From assembly GCF_024505055.1 (NCBI RefSeq), contig NZ_JANIBL010000058.1, positions 1-33,369 on the forward strand: DNA of 33,369 bases. Direction: 5' to 3'. The position numbers and the translations under genes are program-made. Shown here in pieces: positions 9,064-17,377 of the stretch (within the stretch, counting starts at the first letter, position 1; the number at the start of each line of letters is the position of its first letter). A model generated the notes under the pieces. It ran no database searches. It was not told the DNA's origin and saw only the letters and a list, made by a program, of their open reading frames with translations. Origin of the DNA: Methylomonas rosea. GTDB lineage: Bacteria > Pseudomonadota > Gammaproteobacteria > Methylococcales > Methylomonadaceae.

Positions 9064-9849
9064 ATGATGCGCGGTTTATTCTTTTTGGCTTTATTGTTCA
9101 GTTCCGGTTTGCAAGCGGCATTGCAGGAGCAAACCGTCAGTTATACCGCCGGCGATACCACGCTAAAGGGCTATCTGGTATGGGACGACGCCAAGGGCGA
9201 CAAACAGCCCGGCGTGTTGGTGGTTCACGAATGGTGGGGCTTGAACGACTATGCCCGGCAGCGCGCGAAAATGTTGGCGGAGCTGGGTTATACCGCGCTG
9301 GCGGTCGATATGTACGGCGACGGCAAATCCAGCGAGCATGCCGCCGAGGCATCGGCATTCATGAACAGTGTAGTGGAGCGGGCCGGCGTTTCGCAACTGC
9401 GTTTTACGGCGGCTTTGGCCTTTTTACAAAAACAAGCCAGCGTTGATAAGGGCAAGATTGCGGCGATAGGCTATTGCTTTGGCGGCGCGACAGTATTGAA
9501 TATGGCGCGCCTGGGTACCGATCTGGCGGTGGTGGTAAGTTTTCACGGTAATCTGGCAACGCAAACCCCGGCGCGGGCCGGGCAAGTGAAGGCGCGGGTA
9601 TTGGTGTTGAACGGCGCGGCCGACGAATTCGTCAGCGCCGATAGCGTTACGGCTTTTGAACAAGAAATGACCCAAGCCGGTGTGGACTATCGATTTGTCA
9701 ACTATCCCGGCGTGCGTCACGGCTTTAGTAATCCCGATGCCGATAGATTGGGCAAAGCCAACAATCTACCTATCGCTTACGATGCCGACGCGGATAAACA
9801 ATCGTGGGAAGCCATGCAGCAGCTGTTTCGCGAAGTTTTCAAGCAATAG
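9064..9849 (+). CDS. Exported dienelactone hydrolase family protein
   Basis: This alpha/beta hydrolase has the Cys-Asp-His triad of the dienelactone hydrolase family: Cys138 in GYCFGG, Asp187 in GAADEF and His219 in RHGFSNP, numbered from the chosen start. The start at 9064 is chosen because GGGAGG (9053-9058) lies at ideal spacing and MMRGLFFLALLFSSGLQA then forms a signal peptide. The longer frame from a TTG at 9007 would bury that signal. Export to the periplasm is therefore likely, unlike the classical cytoplasmic enzyme of chlorocatechol breakdown, so the substrate is probably a different ester or lactone. Its stop codon directly abuts the stop of the convergent TetR gene. Confidence 0.88.
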   Translation: MMRGLFFLALLFSSGLQAALQEQTVSYTAGDTTLKGYLVWDDAKGDKQPGVLVVHEWWGLNDYARQRAKMLAELGYTALAVDMYGDGKSSEHAAEASAFMNSVVERAGVSQLRFTAALAFLQKQASVDKGKIAAIGYCFGGATVLNMARLGTDLAVVVSFHGNLATQTPARAGQVKARVLVLNGAADEFVSADSVTAFEQEMTQAGVDYRFVNYPGVRHGFSNPDADRLGKANNLPIAYDADADKQSWEAMQQLFREVFKQ

Positions 9850-10545
9850 CTAATCTTGATTCAAATCGGCGGCCGTCGGCGCATAGGCTTTGATAAACAC
9901 GCTGACGGCGCGTTCGACTGTCGCTTTAACTTCTTTGGGTTTCAATTCTCGGCGGGCGTTGAACAAGCCCGATTCGTACACTTCCGATTCCAGCAGGCCG
10001 CGAAAATGCGCGGCCGCCACATTGGGGTCGGCACGCCGCAACTGGCCGGCATTCATCGCTTGTTCGAAAAATTGCGCGGTAAATTGCATGCCTTTGGCGG
10101 GGCCGTTTTCGAAAAACAGGCGGCCGGCTTCCGGCTGATTGGCGGCTGCGGCGATCAACATGCGCCGGGCCGCCAAGCTTTTCAAGCTCAGAAAATTACT
10201 CATCACGCCTTCGCCGAAACGCTGCAAGGTTGCCGTCAAGTCGTCGGAAGGTTGTAATAGCGCCAGGACCTGGTAGACCTGATCAGGCAGCGTGTCAAGC
10301 GACGCGCTGCCGCAGTTTGGCATCAGCAGCGAAAATAATTGCTCGCTATGCCGATCAGCGGAACGGCGCGCCAATTCCAGGAACAGCTGTTCCTTGGAGC
10401 TGAAATAGTTGTACAGCGTGGCCTTGGAGTGGCCGGCTGTCGCGGCGATTTCCGCCATGGTTGCTTGTTCGAAACCGACTTTTTCAAACATGGTTTTGGC
10501 CGCATCCAGAATGGCTTGGCAACGTTCTCCGCTTTTCTTTCTCAT
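9850..10545 (-). CDS. TetR/AcrR-family transcriptional repressor
   Basis: The N-terminal helix-turn-helix is clear: ILDAAKTMFEKVGFEQATM, then AGHSKATLYNYFSSKEQLF. The C-terminal part is a ligand-binding domain of the AefR-like type. The start at 10545 (MRKKSGERC) is preferred because AGAGAGG lies just upstream; a longer frame from a TTG at 10563 would overlap that site. The gene is divergent from the RND efflux operon at 10682, the usual arrangement for a local repressor of a multidrug pump, and an inverted repeat lies between them. Its role as repressor of that operon is inferred from position. Confidence 0.9.
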   Translation of the reverse strand: MRKKSGERCQAILDAAKTMFEKVGFEQATMAEIAATAGHSKATLYNYFSSKEQLFLELARRSADRHSEQLFSLLMPNCGSASLDTLPDQVYQVLALLQPSDDLTATLQRFGEGVMSNFLSLKSLAARRMLIAAAANQPEAGRLFFENGPAKGMQFTAQFFEQAMNAGQLRRADPNVAAAHFRGLLESEVYESGLFNARRELKPKEVKATVERAVSVFIKAYAPTAADLNQD

Positions 10546-10608
10546 GGAACCTCTCTTATTCAAACGTGTCGGCTGAGTTTCGAGCGATAGGCCATTGTTT
10601 GGCTTATT

Positions 10609-10626
10609 CTAAACCCGATGGTTCAG
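10609..10626. promoter_or_regulatory. Candidate TetR-family operator
   Basis: An imperfect inverted repeat, CTAAACC-CGAT-GGTTCAG, has one mismatch per 7-base arm. It lies in the divergent region between the tetR start (10545) and the efflux operon start (about 10682). A possible -10 element, TATAGA, lies at 10640-10645 on the plus strand, but no convincing -35 is visible. Binding is unproven. Confidence 0.4.
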
Positions 10627-10681
10627 TTTTAAATTGTCGTATAGACTTGGAGCTGAGTAATGTTTGCCGAGATTTTTCGTC

Positions 10682-11854
10682 ATGATGACACACCTAACGC
10701 GTTCTATTAGCTTTTATAACCCTCGTTCCCAGCGCGGTATGGTTCGCGGCTCATTGCTTATCGGGATTTTTACCTTACTGGCATGCTTTGCTGCGCTTAT
10801 AGTTTGGTTGTTAAGGCCGGAAAGTCCAGACGCTTCCGCTTTGGGGAAAGCGGCGCCGGCGCTAACTGTGACACGGGCATCGCCGCAATGGCGGCAATGG
10901 CCGACGACCATAGAAGCTTCCGGGGCGATAGCCGCCTGGCAAGAGGCTGTCATCGGCGCCCAGCAGACCGGATTACGGTTAATCGAAGTCAATGTCAATG
11001 TCGGCGACCAGGTAAAACGCGGTCAACTACTGGCCCGCTTCGATGCCGATATGCTGCGTGCCGATTTGGCGCAATTGAAAGCTAATCTGGCTCAGGCTCA
11101 GGCCACCGCCGTCCAAGCCGAAACCAACAAACAGCGCGTGCTGAAACTAAAAAACGCTGCGACGCTGAGTCAACAGGAGTTGTTGCGTTACGAAACCGAA
11201 GCGGAAACCTCCCGCACGCAGGTCGATGCGATCAAGGCCCAGCTGGCAGCCAAACAATTGCAACTGGGCTATGCCGAGGTGCGGGCACCAGACGATGGTG
11301 CGATCAGCGCGCGAATGGCGACTCTGGGGGCGGTGGCAGGCAGCGGGCAAGAGTTGTTTCGGTTGATTCGGCAAAATCGGCTGGAATGGCGCGGTGAATT
11401 GACTGCCGGGCAAATCGCGCAAATTCAGGCTGGGCAAGCGATTCAACTCAATCTGCCGGACGGCAGCGTTGCTCAAGCCAGGGTGCGGCAACTGGCGCCG
11501 GCCTTGGACGAGCAGTCGCGGCTGGGCATCATGTACGCCGATATCCTGCCCGGCAGCCACGCTCGGGCCGGAATGTATGCCAATGGCCGTATCGAGTTAA
11601 GTCAACGTCCGGCACTGGTTGTGCCGGCCGCCGGTGTGGTGATCCGCGACGGACGTAGCTATCTGCTGAAGCTGCACAGCGACGCCGAAACCTCGCCGGT
11701 TAGTTTACAGGCGGTCGATACCGGCCGTCGGTATGGCGTGGAAATTGAAATTGTGCAAGGTTTGAGCGAAACAGACCGCGTGGTGATAGAGGGTGCCGGC
11801 TTTCTCAATGATGGCGATCTAGTGCACATCGCGCCGACGGCAAGGGTTGATTGA
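10682..11854 (+). CDS. RND efflux periplasmic adaptor (HlyD/AcrA-like membrane fusion protein)
   Basis: This protein bridges the inner-membrane RND pump and an outer-membrane channel. It has an N-terminal membrane anchor (GSLLIGIFTLLACFAALIVWLL), a barrel-sandwich half-motif (GQQT-like segment then VNVGDQVKRGQLLARFD), an alpha-helical hairpin rich in Ala, Gln and Leu (about residues 115-200), the returning lipoyl half (YAEVRAPDDGAISARM) and C-terminal beta-barrel/membrane-proximal domains. The start is uncertain: ATG codons at 10682 and 10685 or an internal ATG at 10739 are all possible, and a TTG extends the frame to 10664. It overlaps the pump gene by one base (TGATG), so the two are translationally coupled. 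No outer-membrane factor gene follows, so a TolC-type partner must be elsewhere. Confidence 0.9.
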   Translation: MMTHLTRSISFYNPRSQRGMVRGSLLIGIFTLLACFAALIVWLLRPESPDASALGKAAPALTVTRASPQWRQWPTTIEASGAIAAWQEAVIGAQQTGLRLIEVNVNVGDQVKRGQLLARFDADMLRADLAQLKANLAQAQATAVQAETNKQRVLKLKNAATLSQQELLRYETEAETSRTQVDAIKAQLAAKQLQLGYAEVRAPDDGAISARMATLGAVAGSGQELFRLIRQNRLEWRGELTAGQIAQIQAGQAIQLNLPDGSVAQARVRQLAPALDEQSRLGIMYADILPGSHARAGMYANGRIELSQRPALVVPAAGVVIRDGRSYLLKLHSDAETSPVSLQAVDTGRRYGVEIEIVQGLSETDRVVIEGAGFLNDGDLVHIAPTARVD

Positions 11855-14800
11855 TGAGTTTTGCCTCTTGGTCGATCCGCAACCCCATCCCATCGATTTT
11901 ACTGTTTATCTTACTGTCATTGGCCGGGCTGCGCGGCTTACAACAGTTATCGATACAGAGTTTGCCGGATCTGGATTTACCCAGCGTCATCGTTAAGCTT
12001 AATCAACCGGGCGCGGCGCCGGCACAGCTGGAAACCGAAGTGGCGCGCAAAGTCGAGGATTCGATTGCCACTTTGTCCGGTTTGAGACATATCCGCACCT
12101 CGATTACCGATGGCTTGGTGCAAATCAATGTCGAATTTATCCTGGAGAAAAAACTTTCCGATGCCTTGATCGAAACCAAGGACGCGGTGGACCGGGTGCG
12201 CTCGGATTTGCCCACCAGCGTACTGCAACCCAGCATCAGTGCGGTAACGGTGGGCGGAGCACCGATTTTGACCTACGCGATTGCCTCGACCAAGCTGGAC
12301 GAGGAAGCCTTGTCCTGGCGGGTGGACGATAACGTCAGCAAAATCATGTTGGGCGTGGCCGGCGTCGGTCGTTTCGAACGTCTGGGCGGCGTACAACGCG
12401 AAATTCAATTGGAAGTCGATCCGGTGCGGCTGGCGTCGCTGGGTGTCACCGCCACCGATGTGTCGCGAGCCTTGAAGCAGGTGCAGCAGGAGTCCTCCGG
12501 CGGCCGCGGTAATTTGGGCTTGGCGGAGCAATCCGTGCGCACATTGGCTACGGTGCGGCAGGCCAACGAATTGGCGGCATTGCCGGTGGCGATAGCCAGC
12601 GGCCGCGAGGTGCGGTTGGATCAAATCGCCACGGTCCGCGATACTGTTGCCGAACGCACGCAATTGGCAGCGTTGGACGGCAAACCGCTGATCGGTTTTA
12701 ACATCTACAGGGCCAAGGGTTTTGACGAAACCCGCATCGCTGCGGATGTGGAACAGGCCTTGGCGCGGATGCAGGAAGCCGATCCGTCCTTGAGCTTTAC
12801 CTTGATTTCCGGTTCGGTAGCGTATTCGCAAGAGCAGTATGAAGGCTCGATGATGATGCTTTACGAAGGCGCGCTGTTGGCGGTCTTGGTGGTGTGGTGG
12901 TTCTTGCGCGATTGGCGGGCGACTTTGGTGTCGGCTTCGGCCTTGCCTTTGTCGATTCTACCGACGTTTGCGGTGATGCATTGGCTGGGGTTTTCCTTGA
13001 ACATGTTGACCATGTTGGCTTTGGCTATCGTGGTCGGGATCTTGGTGGACGACGCGATTGTGGAAATCGAAAACATCGCCCGGCACGTGCGAATGGGCAA
13101 GAGCATCCGCCAGGCCGCCGCCGAGGCGGTCGATGAAATCGCGCTGGCGGTGATCGCCACCACCTTGACGCTGGTGGTGGTGTTTATGCCTACCGCGCTG
13201 ATGAACGGCGTATCCGGACTGTTTTTTAGACAATTCGGCTGGACGGCGGTGGTCGCGGTGCTGGCGTCCTTGCTGGTAGCGCGCTTGCTGACGCCGATGC
13301 TGGCGGCTTATTTACTCACTGAGGGGCATCATCCGGCCAGCGTCGATGGTAGATTGATGCCAATTTACTTAAAAGCCGTGCGGTGGACACTATGTCATCG
13401 CAAGACCACGATGCTGCTATCCACGCTGTTTTTTATCGGCGCTTGCTTATTGCTGCCCTTGATTCCGGCGGGCTTCGTGCCGCCCGCCGATCGCGGCTAC
13501 ACCACGGTGCAACTCGAGTTGCCGCCGGGCAGTTCGATAAACGATGCCGGTCGCGTGGCCGAAGCGGCGAGAACCGTGCTGCAACCGCTGGCAGGTGTCG
13601 AGCATATTTTTACCGCGGTCGGCAGCAGTCAAATAGTCGGTGGCGGCGTGACCAGGCCGGGCGAACAACGCAAGGGGGCGCTGACCTTAACCTTAAGCGA
13701 GCGGGGGCAGCGGCCGCATCAATCGCATATTGAACAGGCGGTGCGGACGGTATTGCGCGAAGTGCCCGGCGCCCGCTTTTCCATTGGTATGGGTGGCCCT
13801 GGCGAGAAAATGTCTTTGATACTGTCCAGCGAGAATGCGGAGGCTTTAAAAGCCAGTGCGCAGGCTTTGGAGCGCGATTTGCGTACGGTGGGTACTTTGA
13901 GCAGTATCAGCTCCACGGCGAGTCTGGAACGCCCGGAAATTGCGATTCGGCCGGACTGGCAGCGTGCTGCTGAACTAGGCGTGACGGCCGAACTGATCGG
14001 TGAAACGGTGCGCATTGCTACCAGCGGCGATTTCGATGCCCAACTGGCCAAGCTGAATCTGGATAACCGCCAACTCGCGATTCGGGTAAGGATAGCCGAT
14101 GCCGCGCGGCAGGATTTACAAGTACTGGCCAATCTGAGGGTTAGGGCCGGTGATAAGCTGGTGCCGCTATCCAGCGTGGCGGAGTTGTCGCTGGCTAGCG
14201 GCTCGGCGCAGGTTGATAGGTACGACAGGCGCCGCTATGTCACGGTCAACGCCGAATTGGGGGGCATGTCCCTGGGTGAGGCGCTGGCCGCCGCCAAGAC
14301 TTTGCCGGCCGTGGCGAATATGCCGTCCAGCGTTAAATTGATTCGTACCGGCGACGCGGAAATTATGGCCGAACTGGTTAGCAGTTTCGGTATGGCGATG
14401 CTGACCGGCTTGCTGTGCGTGTTTTGCGTGTTGGTATTGCTGTTCAAAGATTTCTTTCAACCCTTGACCATCCTGTCCGCGATCCCCTTGTCGATGGGTG
14501 GCGCGTTTATCGCCTTGTTGCTGACCGGCGGCGAGTTGAATATTCCGTCGATGATAGGCTTGATCATGTTGATGGGCATTGTCACCAAAAACTCGATCTT
14601 GTTGGTGGAATATGCGTTGCTGGCGATGCGCGAACACGGTCTAAGTCGGCACGAGGCTTTATTGGATGCCTGTCATAAACGCGCCAGGCCGATTGTCATG
14701 ACCACGGTGGCAATGATTGCCGGCATGTTGCCGATTGCCTTGGGATGGGGTGCGGATGCGAGCTTTCGTCAGCCGATGGCGGTGGCTGTGATCGGCGGCT

Positions 14801-14916
14801 TGATCAGCTCTACTTTGTTAAGTCTGCTGGTGGTGCCGGTGGTGTTTACCTATGTCGATGGCACTCGGCAAAGTCTGGTAAAGCAGTTGGGCGGTAACAT
14901 GCCGAAGGGCGAATGA
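11854..14916 (+). CDS. RND multidrug efflux permease (AcrB/MexB superfamily)
   Basis: This is an inner-membrane proton/drug antiporter of about 1020 residues, the family's usual size, with 12 membrane helices and two large periplasmic loops. The proton-relay residues are visible: the Asp pair in helix 4 (GILVDDAIVEIENI) and the helix-10 Lys in MGIVTKNSILLVEY. The N-terminus FASWSIRNPIPSILLFILL is typical. The start is ATG at 11854, overlapping the adaptor's stop; a TTG one codon upstream also opens the frame. The cargo is not predictable from sequence. It probably works with the adaptor before it under control of the divergent TetR protein. Confidence 0.93.
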   Translation: MSFASWSIRNPIPSILLFILLSLAGLRGLQQLSIQSLPDLDLPSVIVKLNQPGAAPAQLETEVARKVEDSIATLSGLRHIRTSITDGLVQINVEFILEKKLSDALIETKDAVDRVRSDLPTSVLQPSISAVTVGGAPILTYAIASTKLDEEALSWRVDDNVSKIMLGVAGVGRFERLGGVQREIQLEVDPVRLASLGVTATDVSRALKQVQQESSGGRGNLGLAEQSVRTLATVRQANELAALPVAIASGREVRLDQIATVRDTVAERTQLAALDGKPLIGFNIYRAKGFDETRIAADVEQALARMQEADPSLSFTLISGSVAYSQEQYEGSMMMLYEGALLAVLVVWWFLRDWRATLVSASALPLSILPTFAVMHWLGFSLNMLTMLALAIVVGILVDDAIVEIENIARHVRMGKSIRQAAAEAVDEIALAVIATTLTLVVVFMPTALMNGVSGLFFRQFGWTAVVAVLASLLVARLLTPMLAAYLLTEGHHPASVDGRLMPIYLKAVRWTLCHRKTTMLLSTLFFIGACLLLPLIPAGFVPPADRGYTTVQLELPPGSSINDAGRVAEAARTVLQPLAGVEHIFTAVGSSQIVGGGVTRPGEQRKGALTLTLSERGQRPHQSHIEQAVRTVLREVPGARFSIGMGGPGEKMSLILSSENAEALKASAQALERDLRTVGTLSSISSTASLERPEIAIRPDWQRAAELGVTAELIGETVRIATSGDFDAQLAKLNLDNRQLAIRVRIADAARQDLQVLANLRVRAGDKLVPLSSVAELSLASGSAQVDRYDRRRYVTVNAELGGMSLGEALAAAKTLPAVANMPSSVKLIRTGDAEIMAELVSSFGMAMLTGLLCVFCVLVLLFKDFFQPLTILSAIPLSMGGAFIALLLTGGELNIPSMIGLIMLMGIVTKNSILLVEYALLAMREHGLSRHEALLDACHKRARPIVMTTVAMIAGMLPIALGWGADASFRQPMAVAVIGGLISSTLLSLLVVPVVFTYVDGTRQSLVKQLGGNMPKGE

Positions 14917-14936
14917 ATTCGCCCCGCCAAATGGCT

Positions 14937-15590
14937 TTAACGAGTGCCGAATACCACGATGGTTTTACCGTGCGCGGTGATTAAGCCCTTGTCTTCCAGC
15001 TCCTTCAAAACCCGCCCAGCCATCTCCCGTGAACAACCGACGATGCGCCCGATTTCCTGGCGGGTGATATGCAACTGCATGCCGTCCGGATGAGTAATCG
15101 CGTCCGGCTCCTTGGCTAGGTCCAACAACGTGCGGGCGATACGGCCTTCCACGTCCATGAAGGCCAGGTCGCGGTATTTGCGGCTGGTAATCAGCAAACG
15201 CGTCGAGAGTTGTTCTCCCAGAACGGTCAGAATCTCGACGGCCTGGTCGCGCAAGTCGGCATTTAACAGCATTTTGAAGCGTTCGTAACCGATTTCCGCC
15301 ATCTGGCATTTGGTCCGGGTTTTCACTAGCACGCTACGGGTATCGGCGTTTTTGAACACGCCGATCTCGCCGACGAAATCGTGCTTATTCAAGTAGGCCA
15401 GGATCAGTTCTCGGCCTTCTTCGTCTTCGACGCTGACGCTGACCGAACCGTCGACTACGAACAGTAACTTGTCGCCGACATCGCCAGGCCTGACTATAGT
15501 GATTTTGGCTGGATAGCTCCTAACATGGCAGAAGCGTAAAAAGGCGTCCAGGGCGGATGGAGAAATCTTGTTTTGTTTAACGAAGCTCAT
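14937..15590 (-). CDS. crp: cAMP receptor protein (Crp/Vfr-type global regulator)
   Basis: This is a cAMP-responsive dimeric transcription factor of 217 residues. The cAMP-pocket residues of E. coli Crp are conserved: Gly74-Glu75 in GEIG, Arg85-Ser86 and Thr135-Ser136. The C-terminal winged helix-turn-helix is nearly identical to Crp (ITRQEIGRIVGCSRE, then GRVLK), keeping the DNA-contact residues Arg188, Glu189 and Arg193. It should therefore bind the TGTGA-type site. The end ITAHGKTIVVFGTR is also the Crp/Vfr signature. It is divergent from a YhfA-type OsmC gene, as crp is from yhfA in E. coli and vfr is from its neighbour in Pseudomonas. I see no perfect Crp site in the 128-bp divergent region. 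Confidence 0.93.
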   Translation of the reverse strand: MSFVKQNKISPSALDAFLRFCHVRSYPAKITIVRPGDVGDKLLFVVDGSVSVSVEDEEGRELILAYLNKHDFVGEIGVFKNADTRSVLVKTRTKCQMAEIGYERFKMLLNADLRDQAVEILTVLGEQLSTRLLITSRKYRDLAFMDVEGRIARTLLDLAKEPDAITHPDGMQLHITRQEIGRIVGCSREMAGRVLKELEDKGLITAHGKTIVVFGTR

Positions 15591-15718
15591 AATTTGTAAT
15601 AATTCTGTGAACTAGATTGGTTACCCTATCAAGGTGCAGTAGTTTTACAAAAAAATCAAGACATTTGACGGGTTCGTTGTAAAATTCCCGACAATTTTGA
15701 TTCTGGTTGGGATATGTC

Positions 15719-16138
15719 ATGCAGGCAACGATTAAATGGGTCGACGGTAGATTATTCGTCGGCGAGTCCGGCAGCGGGCACACGGTAGTGATGGATGGGC
15801 CGCCAGACCACGGGGGTCGCAACCTGGGGCTACGGCCTATGGAAATGCTATTAATGGGCGTGGGTGGCTGTTCGTCGTTTGATGTAGTGGATATTCTGCA
15901 AAAAGGCCGCCACGAGATTGTGCATTGCACTGCCGAATTGACTGCGGAACGGGTGGATACCGTGCCGGCCGTGTTTAGCAAAATACATCTGCATTTCAAG
16001 GTGACCGGTAAAAATTTGCCGGTTGCCGCCGTGGAACGGGCGGTGAAATTATCCGCCGAAAAATATTGCTCGGCGTCCATTATGTTGGGCAAAGCGGGTG
16101 TGGAAATAAGTCATGATTTTGAAGTTATAGAGGGTTGA
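15719..16138 (+). CDS. yhfA: OsmC/Ohr-family protein, YhfA type
   Basis: This 139-residue protein has the two conserved cysteines of the OsmC/Ohr superfamily: one in GVGGCSSFDV and one in EKYCSASIM. The family includes peroxide reductases that act on organic hydroperoxides, but the YhfA branch has no established substrate. The sequence follows E. coli YhfA closely (MQA.VKWV.G at the start, PMEM.LM..GGCS.DVV.ILQKGR). The start at 15719 is preferred, with GGGA six bases upstream; a TTG four codons earlier also opens the frame. It lies four bases before speD and divergent from crp, a widely conserved neighbourhood. Confidence 0.9.
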   Translation: MQATIKWVDGRLFVGESGSGHTVVMDGPPDHGGRNLGLRPMEMLLMGVGGCSSFDVVDILQKGRHEIVHCTAELTAERVDTVPAVFSKIHLHFKVTGKNLPVAAVERAVKLSAEKYCSASIMLGKAGVEISHDFEVIEG

Positions 16139-16142
16139 TCGG

Positions 16143-16922
16143 TTGAGCAAATTACAGTTACACGGGTTTAACAACCTGACCAAGTCGTTGAGTTTTAATA
16201 TTTACGATGTGTGCTATGCGCCCAAGGAGCAGGAAAAAGCCTATATCGAATATATCGACGAAGCCTATAACGCCAAGCGTTTGACTCAGATTTTAAAAGA
16301 CGTGGCCAATATCATCGGCGCGCAAATTTTGAATATCGCCCATCAGGATTACGATCCACAAGGCGCCAGTGTGACGATGTTGATTTCGGAAGGTGCGGTG
16401 ATTCCGGCCGGCATGAACTCAGAGTCGCCCGGCCCCTTGCCAGACACAATTTTGGCGCATTTGGATAAAAGCCACATCACCGTGCACACCTATCCGGAAA
16501 GTCATCCGGATACTGATATTTGTACGTTTCGCGCCGACATCGACGTGTCGACTTGCGGACAAATCTCACCGCTGAAAGCGTTGAACTATCTGATTCACAG
16601 CTTTGAGTCCGACATTGTGATCATGGACTACCGGGTGCGCGGCTTTACCCGCGACGTGTCCGGGCAAAAGCATTACATCGATCATAAAATCAATTCGATC
16701 CAGAACTACATCGCGGAAAGCACGAAAGAGCTATACCAGATGATCGACGTCAATGTGTATCAGGAAAACATCTTCCACACCAAGATGATGCTGAAAGAGA
16801 CCGAACTGGAAAATTACTTGTTCGAGAAGGAAAGTAATTTCAGCGACGAGGATCAGGAAGAAATTCAAGGCATGCTGCAGGAAGAAATGGCCGAGATTTT
16901 TTACGGCCGGAATTTCTCTTAA
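16143..16922 (+). CDS. speD: S-adenosylmethionine decarboxylase proenzyme (E. coli type)
   Basis: SpeD decarboxylates S-adenosylmethionine to give the aminopropyl donor for spermidine synthesis. The proenzyme cleaves itself between Lys109 and Ser110 (LDKSHITVHTYPE), turning Ser110 into the pyruvoyl cofactor. The 259 residues match E. coli SpeD along the length (LHGFNNLTKSLSFNIYD near the N-terminus, NVYQENIFHTKM and YGRN near the C-terminus). The start codon is TTG, placed by alignment of MSKLQLHGFNN with the E. coli start and by GAGGG about eight bases upstream. It is probably co-transcribed with the osmC gene four bases upstream. No speE is present in the window. Confidence 0.96.
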   Translation: MSKLQLHGFNNLTKSLSFNIYDVCYAPKEQEKAYIEYIDEAYNAKRLTQILKDVANIIGAQILNIAHQDYDPQGASVTMLISEGAVIPAGMNSESPGPLPDTILAHLDKSHITVHTYPESHPDTDICTFRADIDVSTCGQISPLKALNYLIHSFESDIVIMDYRVRGFTRDVSGQKHYIDHKINSIQNYIAESTKELYQMIDVNVYQENIFHTKMMLKETELENYLFEKESNFSDEDQEEIQGMLQEEMAEIFYGRNFS

Positions 16923-16944
16923 GAATACGCTAGCTCAATCAACA

Positions 16945-16979
16945 GCCTCAGCGGTAACAGTTGCCGCTGGGGCTTTTTT
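16945..16979 (+). terminator. Rho-independent terminator after speD
   Basis: A 10-bp stem (16945-16954 with 16964-16973, one G-T wobble) and a 9-base loop are followed by six T (16974-16979). It lies 23 bases after the speD stop and should end the yhfA-speD transcript. The convergent Spy-like gene stops only a few bases beyond it. Confidence 0.88.
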
Positions 16980-16981
16980 GT

Positions 16982-17302
16982 TTATGGGGCCGGCTTACGA
17001 GAGGTTTTCTCGCGCATTTGTTCCTGATGTTGTTTACGCAAGTCGTCCATTTTCTGCATTTGTTCCGGGCTTAACACCTCTTTCATCCGGCTGTGCGACT
17101 CTTCGTGGATGGCGCGGAATTTTTCGTGTTGTTCTTTAAAAATCGCTTCCAGTTTGGTTTTTTGCTCAGGGCTGAGTTGCAGCAGTTTGTTCAAATGTTC
17201 TAGTTTGTGATCTACCGGCTGGCCGTAGTCGTTTTCGCTTGGATAGGCGAAGGCTGTTAAGGGCAAAGCCAGGATGATGGCGAGGAACAGGTTTTTTCGC
17301 AT
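16982..17302 (-). CDS. Small Spy/CpxP-like periplasmic protein
   Basis: The 106-residue product starts with a clear signal peptide (MRKNLFLAIILALPLTAFA). The mature part is helical and highly charged, with two copies of an LSPEQ-type motif (LQLSPEQKTKLEAIF and LSPEQMQKMDDLRKQ) that echo the LTxxQ motifs of Spy and CpxP. Those proteins act as periplasmic chaperones or stress modulators; metal-resistance proteins of this type also occur. It is shorter than Spy, and whether it functions in the same way is unknown. It is separated by about 75 bp from apaH upstream, so it may have its own promoter or be read from the apaGH transcript. Confidence 0.75.
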   Translation of the reverse strand: MRKNLFLAIILALPLTAFAYPSENDYGQPVDHKLEHLNKLLQLSPEQKTKLEAIFKEQHEKFRAIHEESHSRMKEVLSPEQMQKMDDLRKQHQEQMREKTSRKPAP

Positions 17303-17377
17303 GTGCTAATCTCGAGTTAAGTTGGTGTGGTGCTTGATGTGCGAGCAAATTGATGCCGAAACGCCGGCAAAAGTTCA

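Noticed and set aside
11977..12831. Long open frame (284 codons) on the minus strand
   Set aside because: It lies wholly inside the RND pump gene on the opposite strand, has a low-complexity Arg/Gln/His-rich product, and no family resemblance. It is a codon-bias shadow.
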